From Methylorubrum rhodinum (GTDB lineage: Bacteria > Pseudomonadota > Alphaproteobacteria > Rhizobiales > Beijerinckiaceae): a DNA stretch of 64,000 bases. This document shows positions 52,502 through 63,004 of this stretch, in pieces. Within the stretch, counting starts at the first letter, position 1, and the number at the start of each line of letters is the position of its first letter. A model generated the notes under the pieces. It was not told the DNA's origin. It ran no database searches and worked only from the letters and a program-made list of their open reading frames with translations. A program made the translations under genes and the position numbers. The stretch is taken from contig NZ_JACHOP010000005.1 in assembly GCF_014199935.1 (NCBI RefSeq), positions 124,001 to 188,000 of the forward strand, given 5' to 3'.

Positions 52502-53380
52502 ATGCCTGCGACGCGCGCCGTGGGACGTTGGCCGTGGCCGATCCTGATGGCGGGGCTGCTGCTCGCCGCACCGGCCGCCGCCCAGCAGGCCGAGGCGCCC
52601 GCCTCTCGGGTACGCCCGGCCCAGGCTCGGCCGAAGGCGGCGGTGCCGCCGATCCAGATCTGGGACGCGCGGATCGAGGGCGGCGATCTGCGGATTTCCG
52701 GCAGCATCCGCAAGAGCGGCCAGACCGTGATCCTCGACGAGGACATCTCCGTGCTGTCCGACCGCCGCTGGCGCTTCGAATTCCGTCTACCCTATCGGCC
52801 GGCCTCCTGCGTGGCCGTGCTGAAGAGCGGCGAGGACGAGCGCGAGGCGGTGATCGCCGACTGCGCGCCGGAAGGCCCGCCCGGCAAGGCCGGCGAGCCG
52901 GGCCCGGTCGGGCCGCAGGGCGTGGCGGGTCTCCAGGGGCCGCCCGGTCCCGCCGGCATCCAGGGTCCGCCCGGTGCTCCGGGGCCTCAAGGACCGCAGG
53001 GGCCGAAGGGCGAGCGCGGCGAGACCGGCCCGGCCGGGGCGCCCGGTCCCGCCGGTCCTGCGGGTGCGGCCGGTCCCCGAGGGGAGGCCGGTCCCAAGGG
53101 CGAGGCTGGTCCGAAGGGGGAGGCGGGTGCCAAGGGCGAGCCCGGTCCCAAGGGGGAGGACGGAGCCAGGGGCGAGGCCGCCGCTTCGGCCGCGAGCCCG
53201 TTCCGGGTGGTGCGCACGCAGACCTGCCCGGACACCGGCTGCACCCTCGCCTGCGAGCCCGGCGAGGTCTTCGCCTCGGCGATCTGCCTCAAGGGCGGGC
53301 CCGCGACCTTCGACTCGGAGACGGCCGCCACCTGTCCGGTGGGCAGCGGCGGCATGACCGGGGTCTGCGCCAAGCCCTGA
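52502..53380 (+). CDS. Secreted collagen-like repeat protein
   Basis: This 292-residue protein has a signal peptide ([20 protein letters not shown]). A beta-rich domain follows (about 45-122: [20 protein letters not shown] to FEFRLPYRP), then 34 uninterrupted Gly-X-Y triplets (about 126-227), and a Cys-rich C-terminus with six cysteines ([17 protein letters not shown] and later). The Gly-X-Y stretch, rich in Pro, Lys and Glu, should form a collagen triple helix. It is probably surface or periplasmic; adhesion or matrix is a guess. GGGAGGG precedes the ATG at 52502. Confidence 0.85.
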   Translation: MPATRAVGRWPWPILMAGLLLAAPAAAQQAEAPASRVRPAQARPKAAVPPIQIWDARIEGGDLRISGSIRKSGQTVILDEDISVLSDRRWRFEFRLPYRPASCVAVLKSGEDEREAVIADCAPEGPPGKAGEPGPVGPQGVAGLQGPPGPAGIQGPPGAPGPQGPQGPKGERGETGPAGAPGPAGPAGAAGPRGEAGPKGEAGPKGEAGAKGEPGPKGEDGARGEAAASAASPFRVVRTQTCPDTGCTLACEPGEVFASAICLKGGPATFDSETAATCPVGSGGMTGVCAKP

Positions 53381-53650
53381 CCAGGGCGCGAACCCATGAT
53401 TGTCGATCGGCGTCCGATCGGGGCTCCGACTCGCTTTCGGTGAAGGCGGGTTGAGGGATCTCGGCTGGTGCCGTCGGCGATCCTGCCACGCTCCTCGGCC
53501 TTCATCCCGGTTCGGTCGTCCCACCCGGCCTTGTCGTCGATTGGCCTGCCCCGGTCGTGTCCCAGGCAGCGGTGTCGCCGAAAGGTGGTCATCGGTGATG
53601 GCCGGGTGGGTTCGGGGTGCGACAGCCAACCCCGAACCCGCGAGCCCCCG

Positions 53651-53848
53651 ATGACCGATGCGACGACGAGCCTTCGCGGCTTGCCGGAGAAGAACGCCGA
53701 CGTCGATCGGCTGCGCGCGAGGATCGGCTTTTCGGCCGAGCGTCTGATGGAACCGGAGGTGGGTGGCCCGTCGATGAGCGGGCATCGGGTTCGGCACCGA
53801 CGGCTCGGGCCGCATCCGATTTGCACGAGCCTTGCAGATCGGTGAGGC
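53651..53848 (+). pseudogene. IS256-family transposase remnant (N-terminus)
   Basis: The frame MTDATTSLRGLPEKNADVDR, then LRARIGFSAERLMEPEVGG, matches the opening of IS256-family (Mutator) transposases (pattern LR-x-L-x-EK-x-D-x-D-x-LR-x-MIGF-A-x-RLMELEV). After about 40 residues the similarity ends and the frame becomes non-protein. The upstream 250 bases (53393-53650) show no gene and hold a CGATCGG-CGT-CCGATCG palindrome at 53404-53420. The remainder of the element is missing. Confidence 0.6.
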
Positions 53849-53878
53849 ACCGACCGAGCATCCGGGACGAGCCGAGGA

Positions 53879-55480
<1,602 letters not shown>

Positions 55481-55501
55481 CCGGCGTCGACCAAACCCGA
55501 C

Positions 55502-55524
55502 ATTGTCGACACAATGTCGACAAT
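55502..55524. promoter_or_regulatory. Palindromic enhancer site 1
   Basis: ATTGTCGACA-CAA-TGTCGACAAT is a perfect 10-bp inverted repeat with a 3-bp spacer. It sits 22 bp after the activator gene and about 104 bp upstream of the sigma-54 promoter of operon 1, the usual distance for an upstream activating sequence. The 15-mer ACAATGTCGACAATC (55511-55525) recurs exactly in site 2. Confidence 0.8.
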
Positions 55525-55616
55525 CATTGACGCCTCACAATGAGACCGCGAGCGGAAAATTCGATCAAGCTATTGATTGAATTATAGTTTGAGAAAAATC
55601 GCACGCTCGCCCGTTC

Positions 55617-55631
55617 TGGCACCCGCCTTGC
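55617..55631 (+). promoter_or_regulatory. Sigma-54 (-24/-12) promoter of operon 1
   Basis: TGGCAC-CCGCC-TTGC matches the consensus TGGCAC-N5-TTGC with the required GG and GC 10 bases apart. It is 60 bp before the osmC-like start, leaving room for a short leader. Confidence 0.85.
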
Positions 55632-55690
55632 GCAAGTCCCTTCGAGCCGGCCCCGACACATCCAGGGCCCGAGCCGAACAGGAGTTGTCG

Positions 55691-56242
55691 ATGAGCGCGA
55701 GCGCCGCCCCCCAAACCGTCACCACCTATCTGCGCCCGATCGACCGCGATGGCCTGATGCAGTTCGCCGAGAAGGGCCGCGGCAACCCCGGCTCGCGCGG
55801 CACCAACAAGGTCCACACCGTCGTCGACGGGCAATATCGCACCCTGAGCTATGTCGGCGACCATCGGCCGGTCGTGGTGGACGAGCCGCTCCACCTCTTC
55901 GGCGAGAACACCGCCCCGGCGCCGGGCGAGATCGTGCTCTCGGCGCTCGGCGGCTGCCTCGCCGTCGGCATCACCGCGGTGGCCACGTGGAAGCAGGTGC
56001 GTCTCTCGCGCCTCGAACTGCATCTGGAGGGCGACATCGGCAACCCCGCCGCCTGGGGCGCCGGCGGCGCCGAGACGCTGCCCGCCGACATGGGCTTCCA
56101 GGAGATCCGGGTCGCCGTGACCATCGAGGGCGATGCGAGCCGCGAGGAACTCGACGCCATCGTGCAGCACGCCAACCACTTCTCGCCGGTGGCGAATTCC
56201 ATGCGCAACCCGATCCCCTTCAAGATCGGTCTCGCCGCCTGA
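55691..56242 (+). CDS. OsmC-family protein lacking the second cysteine
   Basis: This 183-residue protein has the OsmC fold signature: RYxxLSYVGDHRPVVVDEP, then SALGGCLAVGITAVATWKQV with the peroxidatic-type Cys near residue 88. In active OsmC/Ohr a second Cys lies in a CPVS-type motif; here the segment reads HFSPVANSM, so the resolving Cys is missing. It may bind a small thiol or electrophile rather than act as a peroxidase. It is the first gene of operon 1, with AGGAG before the ATG, and 57 bp before the next gene. Confidence 0.88.
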   Translation: MSASAAPQTVTTYLRPIDRDGLMQFAEKGRGNPGSRGTNKVHTVVDGQYRTLSYVGDHRPVVVDEPLHLFGENTAPAPGEIVLSALGGCLAVGITAVATWKQVRLSRLELHLEGDIGNPAAWGAGGAETLPADMGFQEIRVAVTIEGDASREELDAIVQHANHFSPVANSMRNPIPFKIGLAA

Positions 56243-56299
56243 CGCCCGCGGCGGGGCCGGGCGTGCTCCGCCGTCTTCCCACCTTCGAGGAGAAGCACG

Positions 56300-57478
56300 A
56301 TGCCGAGCGCCCTCGCTCTCCGGCCGGCGGAGGACCGTCTCGCGGCCGCGCCGGACCGCCCCGATTGGACCGACGCGGCCGTCCTCGCTGCCACCCAGGC
56401 CATCGCCGACGGCCCCTTGAGCGCGGCGGCGGCGAAGATCGACCGCGGCGCCTACCCGCTCGAACTCCTCGGCCGGCTCGGGGAAGCGGGCGCGCTCGGC
56501 GTCCATCTCGACCGGCACGGCGCCCGCCTCGGCCTGTCGATCGCCGCGATGCAGGCCGCGAGCCGGGCCTGCGGCGCCACCGGCTTCCTGATGTGGTGCC
56601 ACGATGTCTGCGGCCTCTATCTGGAGCAATCGGACAACCCGGCGTTGACCGGCGCGGTGCTCGACGCCCACGCGGCGGGCCGGACCTTCGGCGGCACGGC
56701 TTTGTCCAACCCGATGAAGGCGTTCGCGGGAATCGAGCCGATCCTGCTGCGGGCCCGGCGCGTCCCCGGCGGCTACCGGGTCAGCGGCATGCTGCCCTGG
56801 GTCAGCCATATCGGGCCGGGCCAGTATTGCGGCGCCATCGCGGGCGTCACCGGCCCCGGCGACACGATCAGCCACGAGATCATGTTCCGGTTGGCCTGCG
56901 ACCGGGCCGAACTGCGGCCCTGCCCGCATTTCTCCGGCATGGAGGGCACCAGCACCTGGGGGTTGCGGGTGGACGACCTCTTCGTCGGACACGACGACCT
57001 CATCGCCGATCCGGCCCGCCCCTTCATCGGCCGCATCCGCGGTGCGTTCATCCTGCTCCAGTGCGGCATGGGGCTCGGCGTCGCCGAGGGGAGCCTCGAT
57101 TCCATGCTGGCGGTCGAGGAGACCCTCGGCCACGTCAACCAGTTCCTCGACGACCGCCCCGACACCATCGCAGCCGAACTCGCCGAACTCCGCGCCCGCG
57201 TGATGCGGCTCGCCGAGACGCCCTATGACGGCTCGACCGACACCCTGATCGATGTCCTCGACGCCCGGGCCCAGATCTCGGAACTGGCGTTGCGCGCCTC
57301 GCAATCGGCTCTCCTGCACCAGGGCGCGCGGGGCTACCTGATGTCGGCCGCCCCCCAGCGCCGCATCCGCGAGGCGCATTTCGTCGCCATCGTCACCCCG
57401 GCGATCAAGCATCTGCGCTGGGAGATGGCGCGGCTTTCGCGGGAGACGCTTCCCCATTCCGAGGGAGGCCGGGCATGA
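56300..57478 (+). CDS. Acyl-CoA-dehydrogenase-like flavoprotein
   Basis: This 392-residue protein follows the acyl-CoA dehydrogenase fold: an N-terminal helical domain to about 110, a beta domain (GGTALSNPMKAFAGIEPILL, YRVSGMLPWVSHIG), and a C-terminal four-helix part ending REAHFVAIVTPAIKHLRWEM. The usual C-terminal motif of true acyl-CoA dehydrogenases (RD..I.EGT.EI) is absent, and the substrate side has WCHDVC with two cysteines. It looks more like the flavin-dependent oxygenase/dehydrogenase branch (DszC/SfnC-like). It overlaps the rubredoxin-reductase gene by ATGA, implying tight coupling and a direct electron partnership. Confidence 0.82.
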   Translation: MPSALALRPAEDRLAAAPDRPDWTDAAVLAATQAIADGPLSAAAAKIDRGAYPLELLGRLGEAGALGVHLDRHGARLGLSIAAMQAASRACGATGFLMWCHDVCGLYLEQSDNPALTGAVLDAHAAGRTFGGTALSNPMKAFAGIEPILLRARRVPGGYRVSGMLPWVSHIGPGQYCGAIAGVTGPGDTISHEIMFRLACDRAELRPCPHFSGMEGTSTWGLRVDDLFVGHDDLIADPARPFIGRIRGAFILLQCGMGLGVAEGSLDSMLAVEETLGHVNQFLDDRPDTIAAELAELRARVMRLAETPYDGSTDTLIDVLDARAQISELALRASQSALLHQGARGYLMSAAPQRRIREAHFVAIVTPAIKHLRWEMARLSRETLPHSEGGRA

Positions 57479-58809
57479 GCCTCCCCGAGCCCACGGACGG
57501 CCTCGGCCCCTGGCAGCAATTCCTCTGCCGGGCCTGCGGCCTGATCTACGACGAGGGCGAGGGCGATCCCGATAGCGGGCTGCCCCCCGGCACGCGATTC
57601 GCCGACATCCCCGAGGATTGGGCCTGCCCGATCTGCGGCGTCACCAAAGCGGATTTCGAGCCATACGTGAGACGCGCGAAGACCGCGCCGATGCCGGTCG
57701 CCGCTGCGCCGCAGCGCCGGCCCGGCGTGGTGATCGTCGGCGGCGGCATCAGTGGATGGAGCGTCGCCGAGGCGATCCGGGCCGAGGATGCGAGGCTGCC
57801 GATCACCCTGGTGAGCGCCTGCGACGGCGCCCGCTACCACAAGCCCGAACTCTCGGTCGCCCTCGGGCGTGGCCTCACGCCCGACGCTCTGCGCCGCGAG
57901 ACCGGTGCGGCGGCGGCGGCCCGGTTGGGTCTGCGCCTGATGGCCGACACCGTCGCGGTCGGCCTTTCGCCCGAGCGCCGCTCGTTGCGCACCACGCGCG
58001 GGACGCTGCCCTACACCCACCTCGTCCTCGCCCACGGCGCCCGCGCGGCGCTGCCGGCCTGCCTCGACCCGGCCCTGTGCTGGCGGGTGAACGACCTCGC
58101 CGCATGGTCCTCCCTCCACGCCGAACTGGCGTGGCGCCCCCGAACGGTCGCGGTGATCGGCGCGGGCATGGTCGGCTGTGAACTCGCCGAGGATCTGGCG
58201 CGGGCCGGCCACGCCGTCACCCTGGTCGGCGCCGACGCGCTGCCGCTGCCCGAACTGCTGCCCGAGCAGGCCGGGCGGCGCCTCCTTGCGGGCCTCGAAG
58301 GGCTCGGCATCCGCTACCGGGAAAGAAGCCTCGTCAGCGGCCTGAGCCGGCGTCCGGACGGCACGGTCGCGCTGGCGCTCGCCGACGGCACGAGCCTCGC
58401 CGCAGCGACCGTCATCGCTGCGACCGGCCTCGCCACCCCCTCGCGCCTCGTGCGCGGGGCGGGCCTCGCCTTCGATCGCGGCATCGTCGTCGATCCGGCG
58501 ACCCTGCGCACGAGCGGGCCGGACATCTTCGCGCTCGGCGACTGCATCAGCCTCGCGGGGCAACCCTGCCGCTTCATCGAGCCGATCGCCCGCCAAGCCG
58601 CGACCATCGCGAGCGCGATCCTGGGACGGGGCCATCCGGCCTACGCGCATGCCGCTCCGGTCATCCGCCTGAAGACCCGCTCGGCCCCGATCGCGCTGCA
58701 CGGCACCCCCGTCGCCGGGGCGCCCTGGCACGTCGTCGAGGACAGCCCGCAGCGGCTCGCGATGGAGCAGCGGCAGGGCGGCGAAGTCATCGCCTGGCTC
58801 GCGGCCTGA
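57475..58809 (+). CDS. Rubredoxin fused to FAD/NAD(P) reductase
   Basis: This 444-residue fusion has an N-terminal rubredoxin (Cys18, Cys21, Cys51, Cys54 in CRACG and CPICG, about residues 15-60). A pyridine-nucleotide-disulfide-type reductase follows: FAD motif VVIVGGGISGWSVAEAI near 85, NAD motif VAVIGAGMVGCELAEDLA near 225, and a second FAD motif IFALGDCIS near 347. It should move electrons from NAD(P)H through FAD to the Fe site in one chain. The likely acceptor is the flavoprotein encoded immediately before, with which it overlaps by 4 bp. Confidence 0.92.
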   Translation: MSLPEPTDGLGPWQQFLCRACGLIYDEGEGDPDSGLPPGTRFADIPEDWACPICGVTKADFEPYVRRAKTAPMPVAAAPQRRPGVVIVGGGISGWSVAEAIRAEDARLPITLVSACDGARYHKPELSVALGRGLTPDALRRETGAAAAARLGLRLMADTVAVGLSPERRSLRTTRGTLPYTHLVLAHGARAALPACLDPALCWRVNDLAAWSSLHAELAWRPRTVAVIGAGMVGCELAEDLARAGHAVTLVGADALPLPELLPEQAGRRLLAGLEGLGIRYRERSLVSGLSRRPDGTVALALADGTSLAAATVIAATGLATPSRLVRGAGLAFDRGIVVDPATLRTSGPDIFALGDCISLAGQPCRFIEPIARQAATIASAILGRGHPAYAHAAPVIRLKTRSAPIALHGTPVAGAPWHVVEDSPQRLAMEQRQGGEVIAWLAA

Positions 58810-58835
58810 CATCCACTCTCCTGCGCCCGACCCTG

Positions 58836-58868
58836 CCGACAATGTCGACAATCGGTCGACATTGTCGG
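58836..58868. promoter_or_regulatory. Palindromic enhancer site 2
   Basis: CCGACAATGTCGA-CAATCGG-TCGACATTGTCGG is a perfect 13-bp inverted repeat with a 7-bp spacer, 95 bp upstream of the second sigma-54 promoter. It contains the same 15-base core as site 1 (58839-58853). Confidence 0.82.
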
Positions 58869-58946
58869 TGGCCGCGCGGTCCACCGAACCGATCATGCGA
58901 TCGATAAGTAACTGACAAAAAATCAGAAATAAAAAATCCAAGCGCT

Positions 58947-58961
58947 TGGCGCGACTGTTGC
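58947..58961 (+). promoter_or_regulatory. Sigma-54 (-24/-12) promoter of operon 2
   Basis: TGGCGC-GACTG-TTGC keeps the GG and GC pair 10 bases apart and matches the consensus except for one base in the -24 box. It lies 35 bp before the start of the binding-protein gene, in a strikingly AT-rich stretch (58916-58938). Confidence 0.82.
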
Positions 58962-58995
58962 TGAGAGAGCTCCATCTGCCTCGCCGGAGACCGTG

Positions 58996-60357
58996 ATGGC
59001 CCCCTTCGACAATCCCTTCGATGCCAAACGCCGCTCGGCCCGCGGCGGCTGCTCCTGCGGGGCGCATGACAGCCAGGCCGCGCACGAGGCGGCGCTGCCG
59101 ACGGGCGACGCCGCGATCGAGCGGGCCGTCGCGGCGACGATGCTGCGCGCCCTGTTCCCGTACGCGCCCGAGCGCCGCGCCTTCCTGCGGAGCGTGGGGG
59201 CCTCGACCGCGGCGGCGGCCGTCAGCCAGTTCCTGCCGACGAAGTTCGTCGCCGAGGCCTTCGCCGAGGAGGCCAAGCCCGAGAAGACCGACCTCAAGGT
59301 CGGCTTCATCCCGATCACCTGCGCCACGCCGATCATCATGGCCAAGCCGATGGGCTTCTACGAGAAGCAGGGCCTCAACGTCGACGTGGTGAAGACCGCC
59401 GGCTGGGCGGTGGTGCGCGACAAGACCCTGAACAAGGAATACGACGCCGCCCACATGCTGGCGCCGATGCCGCTCGCCATCACCCTCGGGCTCGGCTCGA
59501 ACCCGGTGCCCTTCGCGGTTCCGGCCATCGAGAACGTCAACGGACAGGCAATCTGCCTCGCGAATAAGCACAAGGACAATCGCGACCCGAAGAACTGGAA
59601 GGGCTTCAAGCTCGCGATCCCGTTCGATTACTCGAACCACAACTATCTGCTGCGCTACTATCTGGCCGAGCACGGCATCGACCCAGATACCGACGTGCAG
59701 TTGCGCTCGGTGCCGCCGCCGGAGATGGTCGCGAACCTCCGCGCCGACAACATCGACGGCTTCCTCGCCCCCGACAACGTCGTCCAGCGCGCGGTCTACG
59801 ACGGCGTCGGCTTCATCCACATCCTGTCGAAGGAGATCTGGGACGGGCATCCCTGCTGCTCCTTCTCGGTGGCGCAGGACACGATCCGCGAGATGCCGAA
59901 CGCCACGGCCGCGCTCCTGCGCGCCATCCTCCAGGCCACCGCCTACGCCTCGAAGACGGAGAACCGGAAGGAGATCGCCGCCGCGATCGCCCCGGCCAAC
60001 TACCTCAACCAGCCGGTCACGGTGGTCGAGCAGGTGCTCACCGGCACCTATGCCGACGGGCTCGGCAACGTGAAGAAGGATCCCAAGCGCGTCGCCTTCG
60101 ACCCGTTCCCGTACGAGAGCTTCGCGATCTGGACGCTGACCCAGATGAAGCGCTGGGGCCAGATCAAGGGCGACGTCGATTACGCCGGCGTCGCCAGACA
60201 GGTCTACCGCGCCACCGACGCCGCCAAGCTCATGCGGCAGGACGGGCTCGTCCCGCCCGAGACGACGACCAAGACCTTCGTGGTGATGGGCAAGACCTTC
60301 GATCCGGCCAAGCCCGCCGAATACTTGGAGTCCTTCAAGATCAAGCGCGCGAGCTGA
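58996..60357 (+). CDS. NrtA/CynA-type ABC substrate-binding protein, Tat-exported
   Basis: This 453-residue protein has a twin-arginine signal (ERRAFLRSVGASTAAAA) at residues 59-75 and then the NrtA-type solute-binding domain: KVGFIPITCATPIIMAKPMG, then NGQAICLANKH and DGFLAPDNVVQRA. It resembles nitrate/cyanate/sulfonate binding proteins. Unusually, 58 residues precede the Tat motif and include a Cys/His cluster GGCSCGAHDSQAAH (Cys19, Cys21, His24, His30), which could bind metal before export or mark a chaperone site. It is first in operon 2, with GGAG before ATG 58996 and 4 bp to the permease. Confidence 0.88.
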   Translation: MAPFDNPFDAKRRSARGGCSCGAHDSQAAHEAALPTGDAAIERAVAATMLRALFPYAPERRAFLRSVGASTAAAAVSQFLPTKFVAEAFAEEAKPEKTDLKVGFIPITCATPIIMAKPMGFYEKQGLNVDVVKTAGWAVVRDKTLNKEYDAAHMLAPMPLAITLGLGSNPVPFAVPAIENVNGQAICLANKHKDNRDPKNWKGFKLAIPFDYSNHNYLLRYYLAEHGIDPDTDVQLRSVPPPEMVANLRADNIDGFLAPDNVVQRAVYDGVGFIHILSKEIWDGHPCCSFSVAQDTIREMPNATAALLRAILQATAYASKTENRKEIAAAIAPANYLNQPVTVVEQVLTGTYADGLGNVKKDPKRVAFDPFPYESFAIWTLTQMKRWGQIKGDVDYAGVARQVYRATDAAKLMRQDGLVPPETTTKTFVVMGKTFDPAKPAEYLESFKIKRAS

Positions 60358-60361
60358 GGCC

Positions 60362-61201
60362 ATGCAACGCACCCTCTCGCTCCGCGCCGGCATCCTGTCG
60401 CTCGCGCTTCTCGCGCTGATCCTGCTCGGCTGGCAGGTCGCCGTCAGCGGCACCGCCAGCACCGAGGCCATGGACCCCGAATACGCCGCCCTGATGGGGC
60501 AGGCGGCCACCACCGGCAAGTCGGCCATGCCGGGCCCCCTCGATGTCGGGGCGACGATCTGGAAGCACCTGAAGGACCCGTTCTACGACCGGGGCCCCAA
60601 CGACAAGGGCATCGGCATCCAGCTCGCCTATTCCATCGGCCGCGTGGCGCTCGGCTACGGGCTGGCGGTGATCGTGGCGATCCCGGTCGGCTTTCTCATC
60701 GGCATGTCGCCGCTGATGAGCCGGGCGCTCGATCCGTACATTCAGATCCTGAAGCCGGTCTCGCCGCTCGCCTGGATGCCGCTCGCCCTCTACACGATCA
60801 AGGATTCGAGCCTGTCGGCGATCTTCGTGATCTTCATCTGCTCGGTCTGGCCGATGCTGATCAACACGGTGTTCGGCGTCGCGGGCACCCGCAAGGAATG
60901 GCTCAACGTCGCCCGGACGCTCGAGGTCGGCCCGATCCGGCGCGCCTTCACGGTGATCCTGCCGGCCGCCGCGCCGACGATCCTCACCGGCATGCGCATC
61001 TCGATCGGCATCGCGTGGCTCGTCATCGTGGCGGCCGAGATGTTGGTCGGCGGCACCGGCATCGGCTACTTCGTCTGGAACGAGTGGAACAACCTCTCGA
61101 TCACCAATGTGATCACCTCGATCCTCGTGATCGGCCTCGTCGGCATGGTCCTCGACCAGTTGCTCGCCCGCGCGCAAGCCCTCGTCACCTTTCCCGAATG
61201 A
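60362..61201 (+). CDS. ABC permease (NrtB/CynB type)
   Basis: This 279-residue inner-membrane protein has six predicted helices and a BPD-type permease core (IQLAYSIGRVALGYGLAVIV, then KPVSPLAWMPLALYTIKDSS and the ATPase-docking loop EWLNVARTLEVGPIRRAFTV). A long extracytoplasmic insertion (about 30-75) follows the first helix. It pairs with the binding protein 4 bp upstream and overlaps the ATPase gene's possible ATG at 61198. Substrate is probably cyanate, nitrate or a related small anion. Confidence 0.93.
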   Translation: MQRTLSLRAGILSLALLALILLGWQVAVSGTASTEAMDPEYAALMGQAATTGKSAMPGPLDVGATIWKHLKDPFYDRGPNDKGIGIQLAYSIGRVALGYGLAVIVAIPVGFLIGMSPLMSRALDPYIQILKPVSPLAWMPLALYTIKDSSLSAIFVIFICSVWPMLINTVFGVAGTRKEWLNVARTLEVGPIRRAFTVILPAAAPTILTGMRISIGIAWLVIVAAEMLVGGTGIGYFVWNEWNNLSITNVITSILVIGLVGMVLDQLLARAQALVTFPE

Positions 61202-61209
61202 GGCGCCCT

Positions 61210-62190
<981 letters not shown>

Positions 62191-62219
62191 GCCCGCCGCC
62201 CCGAGATCACCGCCTCGCC

Positions 62220-62242
62220 CCCGCTTCCGCACCGGAAGCGGG
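62220..62242. promoter_or_regulatory. Hairpin between transporter and cyanase genes
   Basis: CCCGCTTCCG-CAC-CGGAAGCGGG is a perfect 10-bp stem inside operon 2, 29 bp after the ATPase stop and 38 bp before cynS. No T-run follows, so partial termination or mRNA protection is more likely than a full stop. Confidence 0.55.
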
Positions 62243-62280
62243 AAGGGAACCCCCATGCCCGAATCCAAGGAGATCGTTCG

Positions 62281-62769
62281 ATGAAGCGCGAAGACCTGAC
62301 CGAGAAGCTGCTCGACATCAAGCGCGAGAAGGCCTGGACCTGGAAGCACATCCAGGACGAGATCGGTGGCATTTCGCCGATCCTGATCACCGCCGCTTGC
62401 ATGGGCCAGATGAAGCTTCCCAAGGCCCAGGCCGCCAAGGCCGCCGAGCTGTTCGGCCTGACGAAGGCCGAGGAGCGGATGCTGAACGAGGCGCCCTATC
62501 GCGGCTCGATTCCCGCGATGCCGCCGACCGACCCGCTGATCTACCGCTTCTACGAACTTGTGATGGTCTACGGCACGACGTGGAAGGAGCTGATCCAGGA
62601 GGAATTCGGCGACGGCATCATGTCGGCGATCGACTTCAACATGACCATGGAGCGCGAGCCCAACAACAAGGGCGACCGGGTGAAGATGAACCTCTCGGGC
62701 AAGTTCCTGCCGTACAAGTATTACGGCAACGACGAGGGCGTGCCGGAATACGGGTTCAAGGAGGCCTGA
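62281..62769 (+). CDS. cynS: Cyanase (cyanate hydratase)
   Basis: This 162-residue enzyme converts cyanate and bicarbonate to ammonia and two CO2. The N-terminal helical domain is typical, and the catalytic trio is visible as Arg89 and Glu92 in YRFYELVMVYG and Ser115 in DGIMSAIDF, matching E. coli Arg96/Glu99/Ser122. The C-terminus LSGKFLPYKYYG is diagnostic. AAGGAG lies before the ATG. It is the last gene of operon 2, which places cyanate at the end of the pathway encoded here. Confidence 0.97.
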   Translation: MKREDLTEKLLDIKREKAWTWKHIQDEIGGISPILITAACMGQMKLPKAQAAKAAELFGLTKAEERMLNEAPYRGSIPAMPPTDPLIYRFYELVMVYGTTWKELIQEEFGDGIMSAIDFNMTMEREPNNKGDRVKMNLSGKFLPYKYYGNDEGVPEYGFKEA

Positions 62770-62872
62770 GCCTCGGCGCGTGCCCGGTTCTCATCGCGAA
62801 AGCCGGGGCAGCCCAGCGGCCTCCGGCCGTGCCCTGAGAGCCTGTTTGACGGGATTTTCCAAACAAATCCCC

Positions 62873-62979
62873 TCATCCTGAGGTGCTGCGAAGCAGCCTC
62901 GAAGGAGACCTCCAGTACTCGCTACGTGTTCTGGAGATCTCCTTCGAGGCTCCGCCTTCGGCTTCACACCTCAGGATGA
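62873..62979. repeat. Long inverted repeat (CTCATCCTGAGGTG type)
   Basis: TCATCCTGAGGTG and CACCTCAGGATGA are perfect outer arms; CCTCGAAGGAGACCTCCAG and CTGGAGATCTCCTTCGAGG are inner arms with one mismatch. The hairpin of about 107 bases lies 104 bp after cynS and may end that operon. This repeat type is common between genes in this order. Confidence 0.85.
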
Positions 62980-63004
62980 CGTAAGGGTTGGGACGAGCCT
63001 CATC

